Origin: Candidatus Kerfeldbacteria bacterium CG08_land_8_20_14_0_20_40_16
GTDB lineage: Bacteria; Patescibacteriota; Patescibacteriia; UM-FILTER-42-10
Direction: 5' to 3'
Length of the DNA stretch: 38,810 nt
Assembly (NCBI GenBank): GCA_002774635.1
Contig: PEXU01000014.1
Span: forward strand, 1 to 38,810
In this document: positions 1 to 9,186 of the stretch, piece by piece
How positions within the stretch are numbered: the stretch's first letter is position 1
How the letters are laid out: every line of letters starts with the position of its first letter
The notes under the pieces: model-generated
Seen by the model: the letters and a program-made list of their open reading frames with translations, nothing else
Database searches by the model: none
What the model was told of the DNA's origin: nothing
Translations under genes and position numbers: made by a program

Positions 1-2
1 GG

Positions 3-2450
3 TTATTCTTTATCTTACTAATTCGGGGTGAAAGCCATTTTGCCGCTTATTATTCTATTTTTCTAGTTCCTTTTTTAATCTTCTATCTGTCTCACAATCG
101 AGATATATTAAAGAATAAACTGTTCAGAAGATATTCTTTACTGGCATTAGTACTCGGCATACTATTCACTCTTTGGTTCTATCTCCCGCTTATTAAAGTC
201 TCTGTTTCAGAGGATAACTACTTAAATCCCGGCATTGAACAAACAACAAATTACTCTCCTGATCTGCTGTCTATTATTACCCCCACTGACCTCCATGCTT
301 TCTGGTCAGAATATTTCGCTCCCACTAGAGCATTATTCACTGGGAACGGTACAACTTATTCGAATTATTTAGGTTTAACCGCCTTGATATTGTTTGTGTT
401 TTCCTTTTTTTACGCAAAACGCGCTCAATTAAAAGAAATATATATTTGGAGCTTATCCGCCATTGGATTCTTTGTTCTTTCGCTGGGGCCATTTCTCCAC
501 TATTTGGGAACGGTCGAACCGAAAATTCCTCTCCCTTATCTATTTTTGTACCAATATGTTCCCTTTTTTGAAAATATCAGAGCGGTGGGAAGATTGTGGG
601 TAATTGCGCTTCTTTGTTTTTGTGTGGCTATTGCCTTTGGGATAAAATTTCTCTTTGACCATTTATCTAAGAAAAGTATTAGTGGTCAAGTTTTAGTCTT
701 AGCTGTTGTAATCTTGCTTATTTCTTTGGAATACCTTGCTATTCCCCTGCCCTTTTCTTCTTTAGACTACCCACCATTTTATGATCGAATTAAAGAAAAG
801 CAAGGTGATTTTAAAGTTGCTGATATCCCCGCCTCAACAAACTATATTGCTGACGCTAAAGCAAAATATTACGCCTCTATTTATCAAAAGGAACTTATTT
901 CTGGCCTGGATCCGGCCAGAAATATCCCGGGCAAATGGGATTTGCAAAAAACTACGCCTGTTTTGTCAGAAATCTTATATACCCTTCCTAAAGGCAAAGA
1001 AACCCCGACGGATATTATTAGTCATGATCATTCAAATTTGGCCAATAAAATCTTTGCTTACTTTGACATTCCCTATATAATCATTCAGAAAGAGTTTGTG
1101 GGAAACAAACAAGATTATATTTTGCCAGACAATTTTGATAAACTAAAGAATTTTATCGCCGAAAATTTCACAATAGAAAATAAATATGAAGATGAATATT
1201 TGATCGCCTATAAACTAAAGGAAGTGCCGCCCACTGACTTTCTTTATCTGACAATCGGAGACAACTGGGAAGAATTAAATACTGCGAATAAAACTAGACG
1301 GACTAAAAATGAAGCGTCCCTAAAGGTCTATAACCAATACTCTACAATTAAAAATATTTACTTGAGTCTTCAGGTTAAAAGTCCAAAAGACAGCTACAGA
1401 ACAGTTTCTTTTTATTTTAAAAACGGATTGCTGGGCAATTATTTTGTTTTTGAAAAACCAACTACTATCAGAATATTAGTTCCCAACGTTCCTGTTGGGG
1501 AAAGTGATATCACGATTAAAGTCACTAATTACAGTAAATCTAACTCATATCAATACCAAAGCGCAACATTCAGTAATATAGAGTATGAAGTAATCGAGGA
1601 ACCGAAAGAAACAAAAGACTTTAATTGGTTAGATGATAGTTCTAATGAAGCAATAATTAATCTCCCTCCTGATTATTCCTATTATTTTCAAGATGCTCAA
1701 ATTAAAGAAAAGAAAGAAATAAACAATCATCCTTTAATCTCTTTGGAAGATTTTGTCATAGAAAATGAGGAAGGAAATTATATGTTACTCAATACACTAC
1801 CTTTAATAAACGAGCTGTTTGATGCTGATGAAGAAAAATATTCCAAGCTAGAAACCTATCGCGATATAAGAGGGATCAATTATTACCTTGATAACATTGC
1901 TAATATTATTGCTAATAAAAATATAGGATACATCTACATCGACAGGGATTCATTGAATGAAGAAGAAAAAGAGAAACTATCACAGTATTTGAACAACTAT
2001 ATTCTTTCTTTGGAAACAATTGAAGGTGATCAATTTATGATTTATAAAATTCATTCAGCGGAAAAAAATAACAGCGTCCCCTTTGTCATTAGCAGTGGGT
2101 GGGATATTTTAGAAAATAAAGCGGGGATAAGCAAAAGAAGGAAGATTAATGACAAGGCTCTTCTTTACCTATATGCTCAAAATGAAACTAATATTAATCT
2201 GCGGTTTAACGCCAGAACTTGTGCTGATACAATAACTAACGGATCAGTTGAAATTAACGGGGAACTTGATAATACATTTACACTGGAAAGTACTGATTAT
2301 AAAGAGATCGCCTTTACTACCACACATCCTATAAAGATTGGGCTGAATCAATTAACAATTAGCATACAAGATAACCAAAGTCAGACCGGCGGGGATACAA
2401 AATCTTGTCCGATTTGGGTGTCAGATGTAAGCATCTATGCTACGGAATAA
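3..2450 (+). CDS. YfhO-like large membrane protein, 5' partial
   Basis: The reading frame is open to the left edge, so the gene starts outside the window and about 815 residues are visible; the first internal start-like codon (TTG at 384) is not the true start. The visible N-terminal third has several hydrophobic membrane segments. A loop with SPDLLSIITPTDLHAFW and a later segment reading PYLFLYQYVPFFENIRAVGR resemble YfhO-type and GT-C membrane proteins of bacterial glycan loci. The rest is a long, mostly soluble, probably extracytoplasmic part rich in beta-strand-like sequence. A bidirectional hairpin follows the stop. A role in transferring or modifying surface glycans is inferred from context; the family call is moderate and the substrate unknown. 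Confidence 0.7.
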   Translation, partial: LFFILLIRGESHFAAYYSIFLVPFLIFYLSHNRDILKNKLFRRYSLLALVLGILFTLWFYLPLIKVSVSEDNYLNPGIEQTTNYSPDLLSIITPTDLHAFWSEYFAPTRALFTGNGTTYSNYLGLTALILFVFSFFYAKRAQLKEIYIWSLSAIGFFVLSLGPFLHYLGTVEPKIPLPYLFLYQYVPFFENIRAVGRLWVIALLCFCVAIAFGIKFLFDHLSKKSISGQVLVLAVVILLISLEYLAIPLPFSSLDYPPFYDRIKEKQGDFKVADIPASTNYIADAKAKYYASIYQKELISGLDPARNIPGKWDLQKTTPVLSEILYTLPKGKETPTDIISHDHSNLANKIFAYFDIPYIIIQKEFVGNKQDYILPDNFDKLKNFIAENFTIENKYEDEYLIAYKLKEVPPTDFLYLTIGDNWEELNTANKTRRTKNEASLKVYNQYSTIKNIYLSLQVKSPKDSYRTVSFYFKNGLLGNYFVFEKPTTIRILVPNVPVGESDITIKVTNYSKSNSYQYQSATFSNIEYEVIEEPKETKDFNWLDDSSNEAIINLPPDYSYYFQDAQIKEKKEINNHPLISLEDFVIENEEGNYMLLNTLPLINELFDADEEKYSKLETYRDIRGINYYLDNIANIIANKNIGYIYIDRDSLNEEEKEKLSQYLNNYILSLETIEGDQFMIYKIHSAEKNNSVPFVISSGWDILENKAGISKRRKINDKALLYLYAQNETNINLRFNARTCADTITNGSVEINGELDNTFTLESTDYKEIAFTTTHPIKIGLNQLTISIQDNQSQTGGDTKSCPIWVSDVSIYATE

Positions 2451-2502
2451 ATCATTCTGGATCACCTTGATTAATATTTGAATCTCAAAAACTTGAATAT
2501 AT

Positions 2503-2536
2503 AAAAAGCCAGAAACCTTGTGGTTCACTGGTTTTT
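2503..2536. terminator. Bidirectional intrinsic terminator
   Basis: An imperfect hairpin (CCAG and AACC pairing with GGTT and CTGG around a TTGT loop) is flanked by A-rich sequence on the left and a run of five T on the right. It lies between two converging genes and could end transcription from either side. Confidence 0.55.
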
Positions 2537-2556
2537 CACTTACTTTTTGGATTAAT

Positions 2557-2760
2557 TTACTCTTTAGTAATAACGTATAGCGCGCCCGAAACAAGCATAA
2601 TTATTAAAATTACCTTAATATCAAAAAAAGTAGCGATAAAGTTATTGGCCAGTGAATTAAAAATAAACAAAACAAGATAATCAATAGTCGCAACGACAAG
2701 AATAAAAAAACTTGCCTTACTAAAAAAATTTTTTGTCTCTTTCCACCAATAATTGGGCAT
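2557..2760 (-). CDS. Small two-helix membrane protein, unknown
   Basis: The product is 67 residues with two hydrophobic helices (about 15-33 and 44-63) and a basic, aromatic N-terminus (MPNYWWKETKNFF). The start codon directly follows the stop of the upstream 502-residue gene with no gap, and an AAGG motif lies about six bases before it, so translational coupling is likely. No family is recognised. Its place suggests a small partner of the anchored protein encoded before it. It is probably real because it is co-directional, abutting and closed by a terminator. Confidence 0.6.
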   Translation of the reverse strand: MPNYWWKETKNFFSKASFFILVVATIDYLVLFIFNSLANNFIATFFDIKVILIIMLVSGALYVITKE

Positions 2761-4269
2761 TTAACCTTTAGTCAATAATCTTTTAATAAAATTTATTACT
2801 TTGCTCGGCAAATTCCGCAATGTTACCGTTGGTTTCTGATAAGTAATTTTTATTTTACTGACCTTAATCACACTTCCCGTTTCATTCAATCCTGGTGCGC
2901 TTAGACGAAATCTAATATTGTCATTCTTATCTTTAGATAACTGACTCAAATCAAAAGTATTTGATTTTACCAGCCATCCGTTTTCATTATTGGGTGGTGA
3001 GTATTCAGTAATTAGATAATCTAAGGAATTTATATCTGTATTATTTTTGATTCCGATTATATTATCAGGAAAGGGATTGAAATATTGATTTTCAGCAAAT
3101 GCTATGAATCCATCAAAATAAATACTTAAATCATTTTTGGGCGTATTAATCCCAATAATTCCAGAATCATTTTGATATTTGAAATTTCTATTTAATTCAT
3201 TTATCTCCAGAAATTGAGAATCAACCGAAATTTTTTGCAACCCAGAGGGATGCGATGTTTTGAATGTAATAATAGTTGCATTGGTAACTAAATTGGTTGG
3301 TTTACTGCCAGGAGTAAAATCATTAAAATATTCTTCGTTGTCAATTAAGAATAGATTTCCGGAAAAAACCAATAGGTGTTGGGTGGTAATTATTTCAGAA
3401 ATCACGATATCATCATTTCCTTTTAGTTCTATTCGATAAACCCCTTCTTCTAAATTGGGAATCTTGATTGATAGATCTTGATCAGGCTGGAAAGACCCAG
3501 TTATTCCTTCAATACCATCATCCGGCAACTCTGCACTATATATCTTTTCTCCGTTTACCTGTTTGATTATTTCCACTTTTAAAATGTCCGGCCCAGCATA
3601 CCGATTAAGATCAAATTTATCGAAGCTAAAATTCAAATCCTCATCTCTAAGGTAAGTGTATATTGTATGGCTTCCTCTTAAATTTCGATCAATAATGGTC
3701 CTTTGGTCTGATTTTATATAATCTGGAATTATTTTTTTAACATTAAGATTATAAAAATATTCGCCAATCAGCTCATTTTGAGGTGGTTTGGAAATAAAAA
3801 TTTGAATGTCAGTATATTTTGTATTCTTCTGAAAAAGAGTAATGCCATCTGCTTCGATCTTGCTCCAATTCAAATCATCAATTAATTTATTATCTAATGG
3901 CTTTGTTAGATAGCCGCCCGCTTCATTGACTCTTGCCCCCATTTCAAAAATCTGCGAAACTGGACTTTGAAAAGTAATTTCCGCTGTTACCGCTTTAAAC
4001 CATCTGGGAATCTTTACGTCAAAATACACTAAACCATCTTTTATCCCCTGAAACCAGTCGCCATTTGATTCTTCAAGCGGTAATAGTCTTTGCCAAGGGT
4101 CTAAATGAGAGATATATTCGGAGTCTTCTGAAAAATCATAGGTAACATCCAGTTTGCCAAACGGCACAAAATACCGGTTAAAAACCATCCCAAAAAGAGC
4201 AAGGGTAGCACCAATGGTTATAGCTTTTACTATCCAGAGTAATATTGTTGGAATTTTCTTATCAGCCAT
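2761..4269 (-). CDS. Membrane-anchored extracytoplasmic protein, unknown
   Basis: The product has 502 residues: a short basic start, one membrane helix (about 10-32), then a long polar region with many alternating strands, as in beta-sandwich extracellular domains. No catalytic motif is recognised. The helix works as a signal anchor, so most of the protein should face outside. It sits at the border of the glycan locus and runs into a small membrane protein gene, so a cell-surface structural or glycan-binding role is possible but is inference. A promoter-like pair lies only about 20 bases before the ATG, and no ribosome binding site is visible, suggesting a very short leader. Confidence 0.7.
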   Translation of the reverse strand: MADKKIPTILLWIVKAITIGATLALFGMVFNRYFVPFGKLDVTYDFSEDSEYISHLDPWQRLLPLEESNGDWFQGIKDGLVYFDVKIPRWFKAVTAEITFQSPVSQIFEMGARVNEAGGYLTKPLDNKLIDDLNWSKIEADGITLFQKNTKYTDIQIFISKPPQNELIGEYFYNLNVKKIIPDYIKSDQRTIIDRNLRGSHTIYTYLRDEDLNFSFDKFDLNRYAGPDILKVEIIKQVNGEKIYSAELPDDGIEGITGSFQPDQDLSIKIPNLEEGVYRIELKGNDDIVISEIITTQHLLVFSGNLFLIDNEEYFNDFTPGSKPTNLVTNATIITFKTSHPSGLQKISVDSQFLEINELNRNFKYQNDSGIIGINTPKNDLSIYFDGFIAFAENQYFNPFPDNIIGIKNNTDINSLDYLITEYSPPNNENGWLVKSNTFDLSQLSKDKNDNIRFRLSAPGLNETGSVIKVSKIKITYQKPTVTLRNLPSKVINFIKRLLTKG

Positions 4270-4290
4270 GAATATCTTAATTCAGACTTC

Positions 4291-4319
4291 ATTATAGTAT
4301 TTTTCTTACTTATAAACAA
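4291..4319 (-). promoter_or_regulatory. Predicted sigma-70 type promoter
   Basis: On the minus strand TTGTTT and a perfect TATAAT are separated by 17 bases, just upstream of the start at 4269. The predicted leader is only about 15 bases. Confidence 0.5.
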
Positions 4320-4387
4320 ATTACTGTAATTGGAGAAAGTTAGTATTTTTGGACTTTATTATTTACTCCTTTAAATTTAAGACATAA

Positions 4388-4415
4388 TTGACTATTTAAT
4401 CATGACTGTTATACT
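4388..4415 (+). promoter_or_regulatory. Predicted promoter of the plus-strand glycan operon
   Basis: TTGACT and TATACT are separated by 16 bases. If used, the leader before the GT4 start at 4566 would be about 145 bases long. Confidence 0.4.
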
Positions 4416-4565
4416 TTTTAGTAATCATGGAGAAGATTATGAAATATAATTAGTGACATCGCGACCATATTAATTCATCATGTATTCTGCATAGAATTGT
4501 AAGATGATAATCTATGGATAATTGTTAATGAGACCAATGTTAGATTAAAAATACTACATACCTCA

Positions 4566-5708
4566 ATGAATATCACAATTTTAAGAGGCGCAAACCTGAA
4601 TGAATGGGAAATGCAAAATTATTCTCCTTTGGGCAAGTATTACTCGCTAAAAGGGCTGGTGGCCGGAAAAGGAAATTTCAATATTCAATCAATTGGATTT
4701 CCCGTAAAAAAGTTGCCTAGTCCCATTTCGTTTGCCCGAAAAATCCCTGGCGGAATCAATATTCTTAAAATGCTTTGGGGTGATCAGAGTATCTACTATA
4801 ATCTCACAAAACATCTTGCGGATTCCCACATAATTCATACGGCGGAGACTTATACAACCTATACCCGACAGGCTCTTAATTACAAAAAGAAAAACCCTAA
4901 AATAAAAGTGGTCGTTACCGTCTGGGAAAATATTCCTTTTGTCCATGAAGGAAATAAAAAGGAATTAAGAAACAAACATCAGGCGATTAGCGAGGTTGAT
5001 CATTTTATTGCCATGTCTCAAAAAGCAAGAGAGGCTTTAATTATCGAAGGTGTTGATGACCGAAAAATCACGGTGCAATTTATGGGAATCGATTTAAATC
5101 GCTTTTTACCTAAAGCAAAAGACCAGGAGTTGATATCGAAACACAAAATTGATCCCAAAGCCAAGGTGATTCTGACGATCGCCCGAAGCGTTTGGCAAAA
5201 AGGAATTCAAGATATCATCTTATCAAACAGGCTTGTCCTAAATAAGCACCAGAATACTCATCTTGTTATTATTGGCGACGGTCCACTCCACCGATATTTA
5301 GTTCACCTGGTCAATAGACTAAAAATAACGAATCATGTTACTTTTCTAAGAAATGTTGCTTATAATGACATTCCTAAGTATCATAATTTAGCGGATATAT
5401 TCATTCTCAACAGCATTCCCGTTCCGGACTGGCAAGAACAGTTCGGAATGGCCATTATCGAAAGCATGGCCTGTCAAAAGGCGGTTATTTCCACGCTATC
5501 CGGCTCCATTCCTGAAGTTATTGGAGAAGCAGGGGTATTAATTCCTCCGGCAGACCATTTAGCCCTTACCAGAGCGATTTTAGCGCTTCTGGAGAATGAT
5601 AATCAACGAATGGAATTAGGCATTCTGGCCAAAATTCGAGTTAAAGCAAATTTTAACGCTCAGAATGTCGCGTTAAAAATCAAAGAAATTTACGAATCCC
5701 TTTTTTAA
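4566..5708 (+). CDS. GT4 family glycosyltransferase
   Basis: The 380-residue protein has the two-domain GT-B layout of GT4 retaining glycosyltransferases. The donor-binding C-terminal half has the lead-in TIARSVWQKGIQD (about 204-216), IIGDGPL (235-241) and an intact EX7E motif (E291 and E299 in EQFGMAIIES), followed by the usual loop SGSIPEVIG. It should transfer a sugar from a nucleotide donor to a lipid-linked acceptor on the cytoplasmic side of the membrane. It is first of a three-gene operon with a flippase and a GT2 enzyme, eight bases before the flippase start. Donor and acceptor cannot be told from sequence. Confidence 0.9.
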   Translation: MNITILRGANLNEWEMQNYSPLGKYYSLKGLVAGKGNFNIQSIGFPVKKLPSPISFARKIPGGINILKMLWGDQSIYYNLTKHLADSHIIHTAETYTTYTRQALNYKKKNPKIKVVVTVWENIPFVHEGNKKELRNKHQAISEVDHFIAMSQKAREALIIEGVDDRKITVQFMGIDLNRFLPKAKDQELISKHKIDPKAKVILTIARSVWQKGIQDIILSNRLVLNKHQNTHLVIIGDGPLHRYLVHLVNRLKITNHVTFLRNVAYNDIPKYHNLADIFILNSIPVPDWQEQFGMAIIESMACQKAVISTLSGSIPEVIGEAGVLIPPADHLALTRAILALLENDNQRMELGILAKIRVKANFNAQNVALKIKEIYESLF

Positions 5709-5716
5709 TCCATTTT

Positions 5717-7147
5717 ATGTCAATTGTTAGAAGAATAACTAAAAATACATTCTGGCTGGCGTTTTCTTCAATCGCCAGTAAATTAATCGGTTTTGGAATT
5801 GTTGTTTTGGTTGCCAGAAATTTATTATCAGAGGGATTTGGACAATACAGCTTTGCCCTATCATTCGGAATTATTATTAACGTTATTGCGGACTTTGGCC
5901 TTTCAACCTTGACTAACCGTGATCTTGCGAGAGACCGAAGTCAAACCAAAAATTATCTAGAGAATATTATCGTTATTAAAACAGTGCTGATGGTAGCGGC
6001 GTTCGCTTTACTAGCTATAATTCTGGGATTTATCGACAAGCCGCTTTACGTTAAGATTACTGTCTTCCTTGCCAGCTTGTATATTGTCATTGAATCTTAT
6101 AATACTTTCTTTTATGCTATTTTCCGGGCTAATGAAAAAATGCAATTCGAAACAATTTCTCGGATATTAGAAAGAGGTCTTATATTGGGGTTAATTGCGG
6201 TCTTTTTTAAACTAGGTTACGGCATTTTCTCTGTTTTTGTCGCCTATATAGCGGGTGAATTGGCAAGTATGATAATTACCGCGATTATTGTTTATAAGAA
6301 ATTTTGCCATTTTACTTTCAAGATTGATTTAGCTCAGTGGAAAAAATTTTTGAAACCCAGTCTATTTTTTGCTTTAACCAATGTTTTTATTATTGTTTAC
6401 TTTAAAATCGACGTGCTGATGCTGTCAATTATGAAAAATGACCGGATTACCGGTCTTTACTCTTCTGCTTACGACCTGTTGTTTGCTTTCATCTTTATAC
6501 CTACGATTATGAACGCTGTTGTTTTTCCTCGAATCTCTTTCTTAGCTAAGAATTTTTTTGCTAAATTCAAAATGTTAATTCAGTTGCTCCTGAAGTATTT
6601 TTTAATTATTGCTTTCCCGTTAAGCATCGGGCTATACTTTACCGCTCCATTTTTAATTAAATTAATATACGGCGCCGATTTCCTAGAAGCTATCCCCTTG
6701 TTTCAACTTATGTCCGTTGTTATGGTTTTTGTATTTCTAAACTTTATCAACGGCTCTTATCTTAATGCGCTGGATAAACAGCATATCTCGACAATTATTG
6801 CGGGGATCTGCATGGTACTAAATATCGCGATTAATTTAATTTTAATTCCAATTTTAGCCGCCAAGGGAGCGGCCATTGCGACAATCATTACCGAAGCGGT
6901 TTTGGCTTTATTCTCCTTTTTAGCAATAAAAAAAATTACCAACGAACCTAGGGCAAAATTCATCCTACTGTTAATAAAGCTCATTTTAGCCAGTATGCTA
7001 GCAATCGGTACGGGTGTGTTGGTTTCTGGATTTCATCCTGTTCTTCAAGGTATGACCGCATGCTTAATTTATTTATTGGCAGTTTTTGCTCTGGGTGTGT
7101 TTAATGCCCGAGATCGTTCTTATTTCTTAGAACTTGTTCAAAAATGA
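5717..7147 (+). CDS. Wzx-like polysaccharide flippase
   Basis: The 476-residue protein is hydrophobic throughout, with about 12-14 membrane helices, and opens with the pattern typical of MOP-superfamily exporters (RITKNTFWLAFSSIASKLIG). Motifs such as ARNLLSEGFGQYSFALSF and the later NAVVFPRIS and IYGADFLEAIPLFQLMS match polysaccharide biosynthesis flippases. It should move lipid-linked glycan units from the inner to the outer face of the membrane. Its stop overlaps the next gene's start (ATGA), giving tight coupling. Length is normal for the family. It is the only flippase of this type in the window and so probably serves the whole glycan locus. Confidence 0.9.
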   Translation: MSIVRRITKNTFWLAFSSIASKLIGFGIVVLVARNLLSEGFGQYSFALSFGIIINVIADFGLSTLTNRDLARDRSQTKNYLENIIVIKTVLMVAAFALLAIILGFIDKPLYVKITVFLASLYIVIESYNTFFYAIFRANEKMQFETISRILERGLILGLIAVFFKLGYGIFSVFVAYIAGELASMIITAIIVYKKFCHFTFKIDLAQWKKFLKPSLFFALTNVFIIVYFKIDVLMLSIMKNDRITGLYSSAYDLLFAFIFIPTIMNAVVFPRISFLAKNFFAKFKMLIQLLLKYFLIIAFPLSIGLYFTAPFLIKLIYGADFLEAIPLFQLMSVVMVFVFLNFINGSYLNALDKQHISTIIAGICMVLNIAINLILIPILAAKGAAIATIITEAVLALFSFLAIKKITNEPRAKFILLLIKLILASMLAIGTGVLVSGFHPVLQGMTACLIYLLAVFALGVFNARDRSYFLELVQK

Positions 7148-8019
7148 GAATTGGAATTATTATTTTGAATTGGAATGGTCTGGAAGATACCAAGGAATGC
7201 TTAAAATCACTCCGGCAAATTACATATTCGGATTATTTTATCATAGTTATAGACAACGGTTCAGACAACAACGAGGCAAAACAAATTAGTATTGAATTTA
7301 GTCAATTTGCCGAAGTTATTAGTCTGCCGAAGAACCTGGGATATGCCAAAGGGAACAACCTTGGGATTCAGCAGGCGCTAAAGAAAAATGCTGACGCAGT
7401 TTTGTTGCTTAATAACGATGTGGTTGTCGAAAAGGAATTTCTTAATTTTCTAGTTCAAAAATTAAAAATACCTCCAGTTGGTATTGTTGGCCCTAAGATT
7501 CTATATTATCATAAAAAAAACAAGATTTGGTTCGGAGGCGGCGGTTTTCACTGGTGGACCGGATTGGTATTTCACTATGGTGAGGGAAAACCGGATTCTC
7601 CAAAATACAGCCAAAATAGAAAAGTTACTTTTATTACCGGATGTTCAATGCTGATAAAAAGGGCGGTTTTTGATAAGATTGGCTATTTAGATGAAGAATA
7701 TCAATTATACTGGGAAGATGCCGATTTCTGTTATCGCGCCGTTAAAAAGGGCTTTAATTTATGGTATGTTCCGGAAAGCCGGATCTGGCATAAAGTATCA
7801 CAGTCAATTGGGGAAGATAGTCCAAAGCGAAGCTATCTCACTACTAAGAGCCGGATTCTTTTTATGCAAAAACATCTTTCTAAATTACAATGGCTAATTT
7901 TTGCAATATTCTTTATTTTTTACAAAATACCTTTAAAAGTCTTTCATTGTTTCATTAAAGGAAAGCTACAGAATTTAAAAGCATTCTTTAAAGGAATCAA
8001 AGATGGATTAACTTATTGA
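7144..8019 (+). CDS. GT2 family glycosyltransferase (rhamnosyltransferase-like)
   Basis: The 291-residue protein has a GT-A fold signature: N-terminal IIILNWNGLEDTKECL, the NNGS-type motif VIDNGSDNNEAK, the metal/donor motif LLNNDVVV near residue 94, and WEDADFCYR near 190. These match the WbbL-like branch of GT2. The C-terminus has a hydrophobic amphipathic stretch that may touch the membrane. The start overlaps the flippase stop by four bases. The last seven bases overlap the tail of a converging GT4 gene, with no terminator between them. The sugar is not predictable. Confidence 0.88.
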   Translation: MRIGIIILNWNGLEDTKECLKSLRQITYSDYFIIVIDNGSDNNEAKQISIEFSQFAEVISLPKNLGYAKGNNLGIQQALKKNADAVLLLNNDVVVEKEFLNFLVQKLKIPPVGIVGPKILYYHKKNKIWFGGGGFHWWTGLVFHYGEGKPDSPKYSQNRKVTFITGCSMLIKRAVFDKIGYLDEEYQLYWEDADFCYRAVKKGFNLWYVPESRIWHKVSQSIGEDSPKRSYLTTKSRILFMQKHLSKLQWLIFAIFFIFYKIPLKVFHCFIKGKLQNLKAFFKGIKDGLTY

Positions 8020-9113
8020 ATTCGGAAATCCAAATAGGCCAGCATTTTGTTCTGAAAATTAAGCTCATCATATTTTTGGATATCGGTTTTCAGTAATCGG
8101 CGGTATTCTTCCTTTTTCTCATCAGGCATATCTAACATATTTTCCAATTTTGCCACTGCCTCTGGAAGATCTTTAAATCGAAATTCTTCAAATCTAACCA
8201 CTTCTCTCTGCCCGCCTGAATCATGTACTAGAGGCAGGCATCCAGCAGCTATCGCTTCAACTGTAGAAAGTCCAAAATGTTCTTCGATTGTTGAATGTAA
8301 AAAAACCAGTGACTCGCAGAGAATTCGTTTTACCTTCTTGAAAGTGGCATCGGGAAGTAATGATATATTATTAAGAGAATCGAGTTTAATTTTTTGCTGA
8401 AGTTTTCTAAAATAAACGTCATTTTTAATAGAGCCAATGAAAGTGAAATGAACTCCAGGAAATTTCTTAGCCAGCTCAATCTGCAATAAATGATTTTTTT
8501 CAGGGCTAAACCTACCTAAAGAAACTAAACCGCTTCGCTTAATTTTTTCAGAACAATAGAATTTATTTAAATCTACTGGCGGATATATGATAGGAATTGT
8601 TAAACTAGTGGATTTTTTTATTTCGTTTTGAATATATTCGGATTGAGTAATATTAATTATCCCAGGGTGCAATCTTTGAAATTTTTTTATTCCGAAAGAA
8701 GCTAATATTTTGGTAACAATAATGTAATAGCGAGTTATTCTTGAAAATTTAGCAGTTCTGCGATCGTTCAGCACATATATATATTTAAGATATTTTCTAC
8801 TTTTAAAAATTAAGGGGGGTTTATTGGTAAAGTCATAAACAAAATCGCATTCTTTTAAATAAGGCAAAATTGGATTTGAGAAAAATACCTCCCTAATAAA
8901 ATGAAAAATTCTTCTCTTAGGTGTACTGATTTTTCTTAGACTAAATTTTACCTTTTTATTGTATCTTGCTTCAATTTCTTTCTCATCGACACCTTCTTCA
9001 GTCAAAACTTTGGGTATAATCGATTTTATATTTAATGCCTCAATTAAAGAAATCACATTTCTTTCTCCCCCGCCAAATATTCTCAGACTTCGGATAATAA
9101 TTGCAATTTTCAT
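8013..9113 (-). CDS. GT4 family glycosyltransferase (ALG11/ALG2-like)
   Basis: The 366-residue protein starts with the GT4 pattern IIIRSLRIFGGGERNVISL, where the GGGE loop is the usual acceptor-domain glycine loop. It continues with SLGRFSPEKNH (about 198-208) and an intact EX7E motif (E278 and E286, EEHFGLSTVEAIAAG). The C-terminal LPLVHDSGGQREVV is typical of mannosyltransferases such as ALG11, but the donor is not proven. The gene has its own promoter candidate in the 73-base gap upstream, so it may be expressed apart from the long operon behind it. Its stop overlaps a converging GT2 gene by seven bases. Confidence 0.88.
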   Translation of the reverse strand: MKIAIIIRSLRIFGGGERNVISLIEALNIKSIIPKVLTEEGVDEKEIEARYNKKVKFSLRKISTPKRRIFHFIREVFFSNPILPYLKECDFVYDFTNKPPLIFKSRKYLKYIYVLNDRRTAKFSRITRYYIIVTKILASFGIKKFQRLHPGIINITQSEYIQNEIKKSTSLTIPIIYPPVDLNKFYCSEKIKRSGLVSLGRFSPEKNHLLQIELAKKFPGVHFTFIGSIKNDVYFRKLQQKIKLDSLNNISLLPDATFKKVKRILCESLVFLHSTIEEHFGLSTVEAIAAGCLPLVHDSGGQREVVRFEEFRFKDLPEAVAKLENMLDMPDEKKEEYRRLLKTDIQKYDELNFQNKMLAYLDFRIQ

Positions 9114-9133
9114 TCTAATTTATTATCAAAATA

Positions 9134-9162
9134 ATTATCATTAGTTGCCTGCGTTGACTCAA
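9134..9162 (-). promoter_or_regulatory. Predicted promoter of the GT4 gene at 8013-9113
   Basis: TTGAGT and GATAAT are 17 bases apart on the minus strand, about 20 bases before the start codon. The -35 region overlaps a small palindrome, GTTGACTCAAC. Confidence 0.4.
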
Positions 9163-9186
9163 CCTAAAATTTAGAATGTATCTTAG

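Larger units (their letters stand above)
4270..4565. other. Divergent AT-rich intergenic region
   Basis: This gap of 296 bases separates two divergently transcribed units. It holds a promoter candidate for each direction and otherwise very AT-rich sequence. No hairpin, RNA gene or further ORF was seen. Confidence 0.6.
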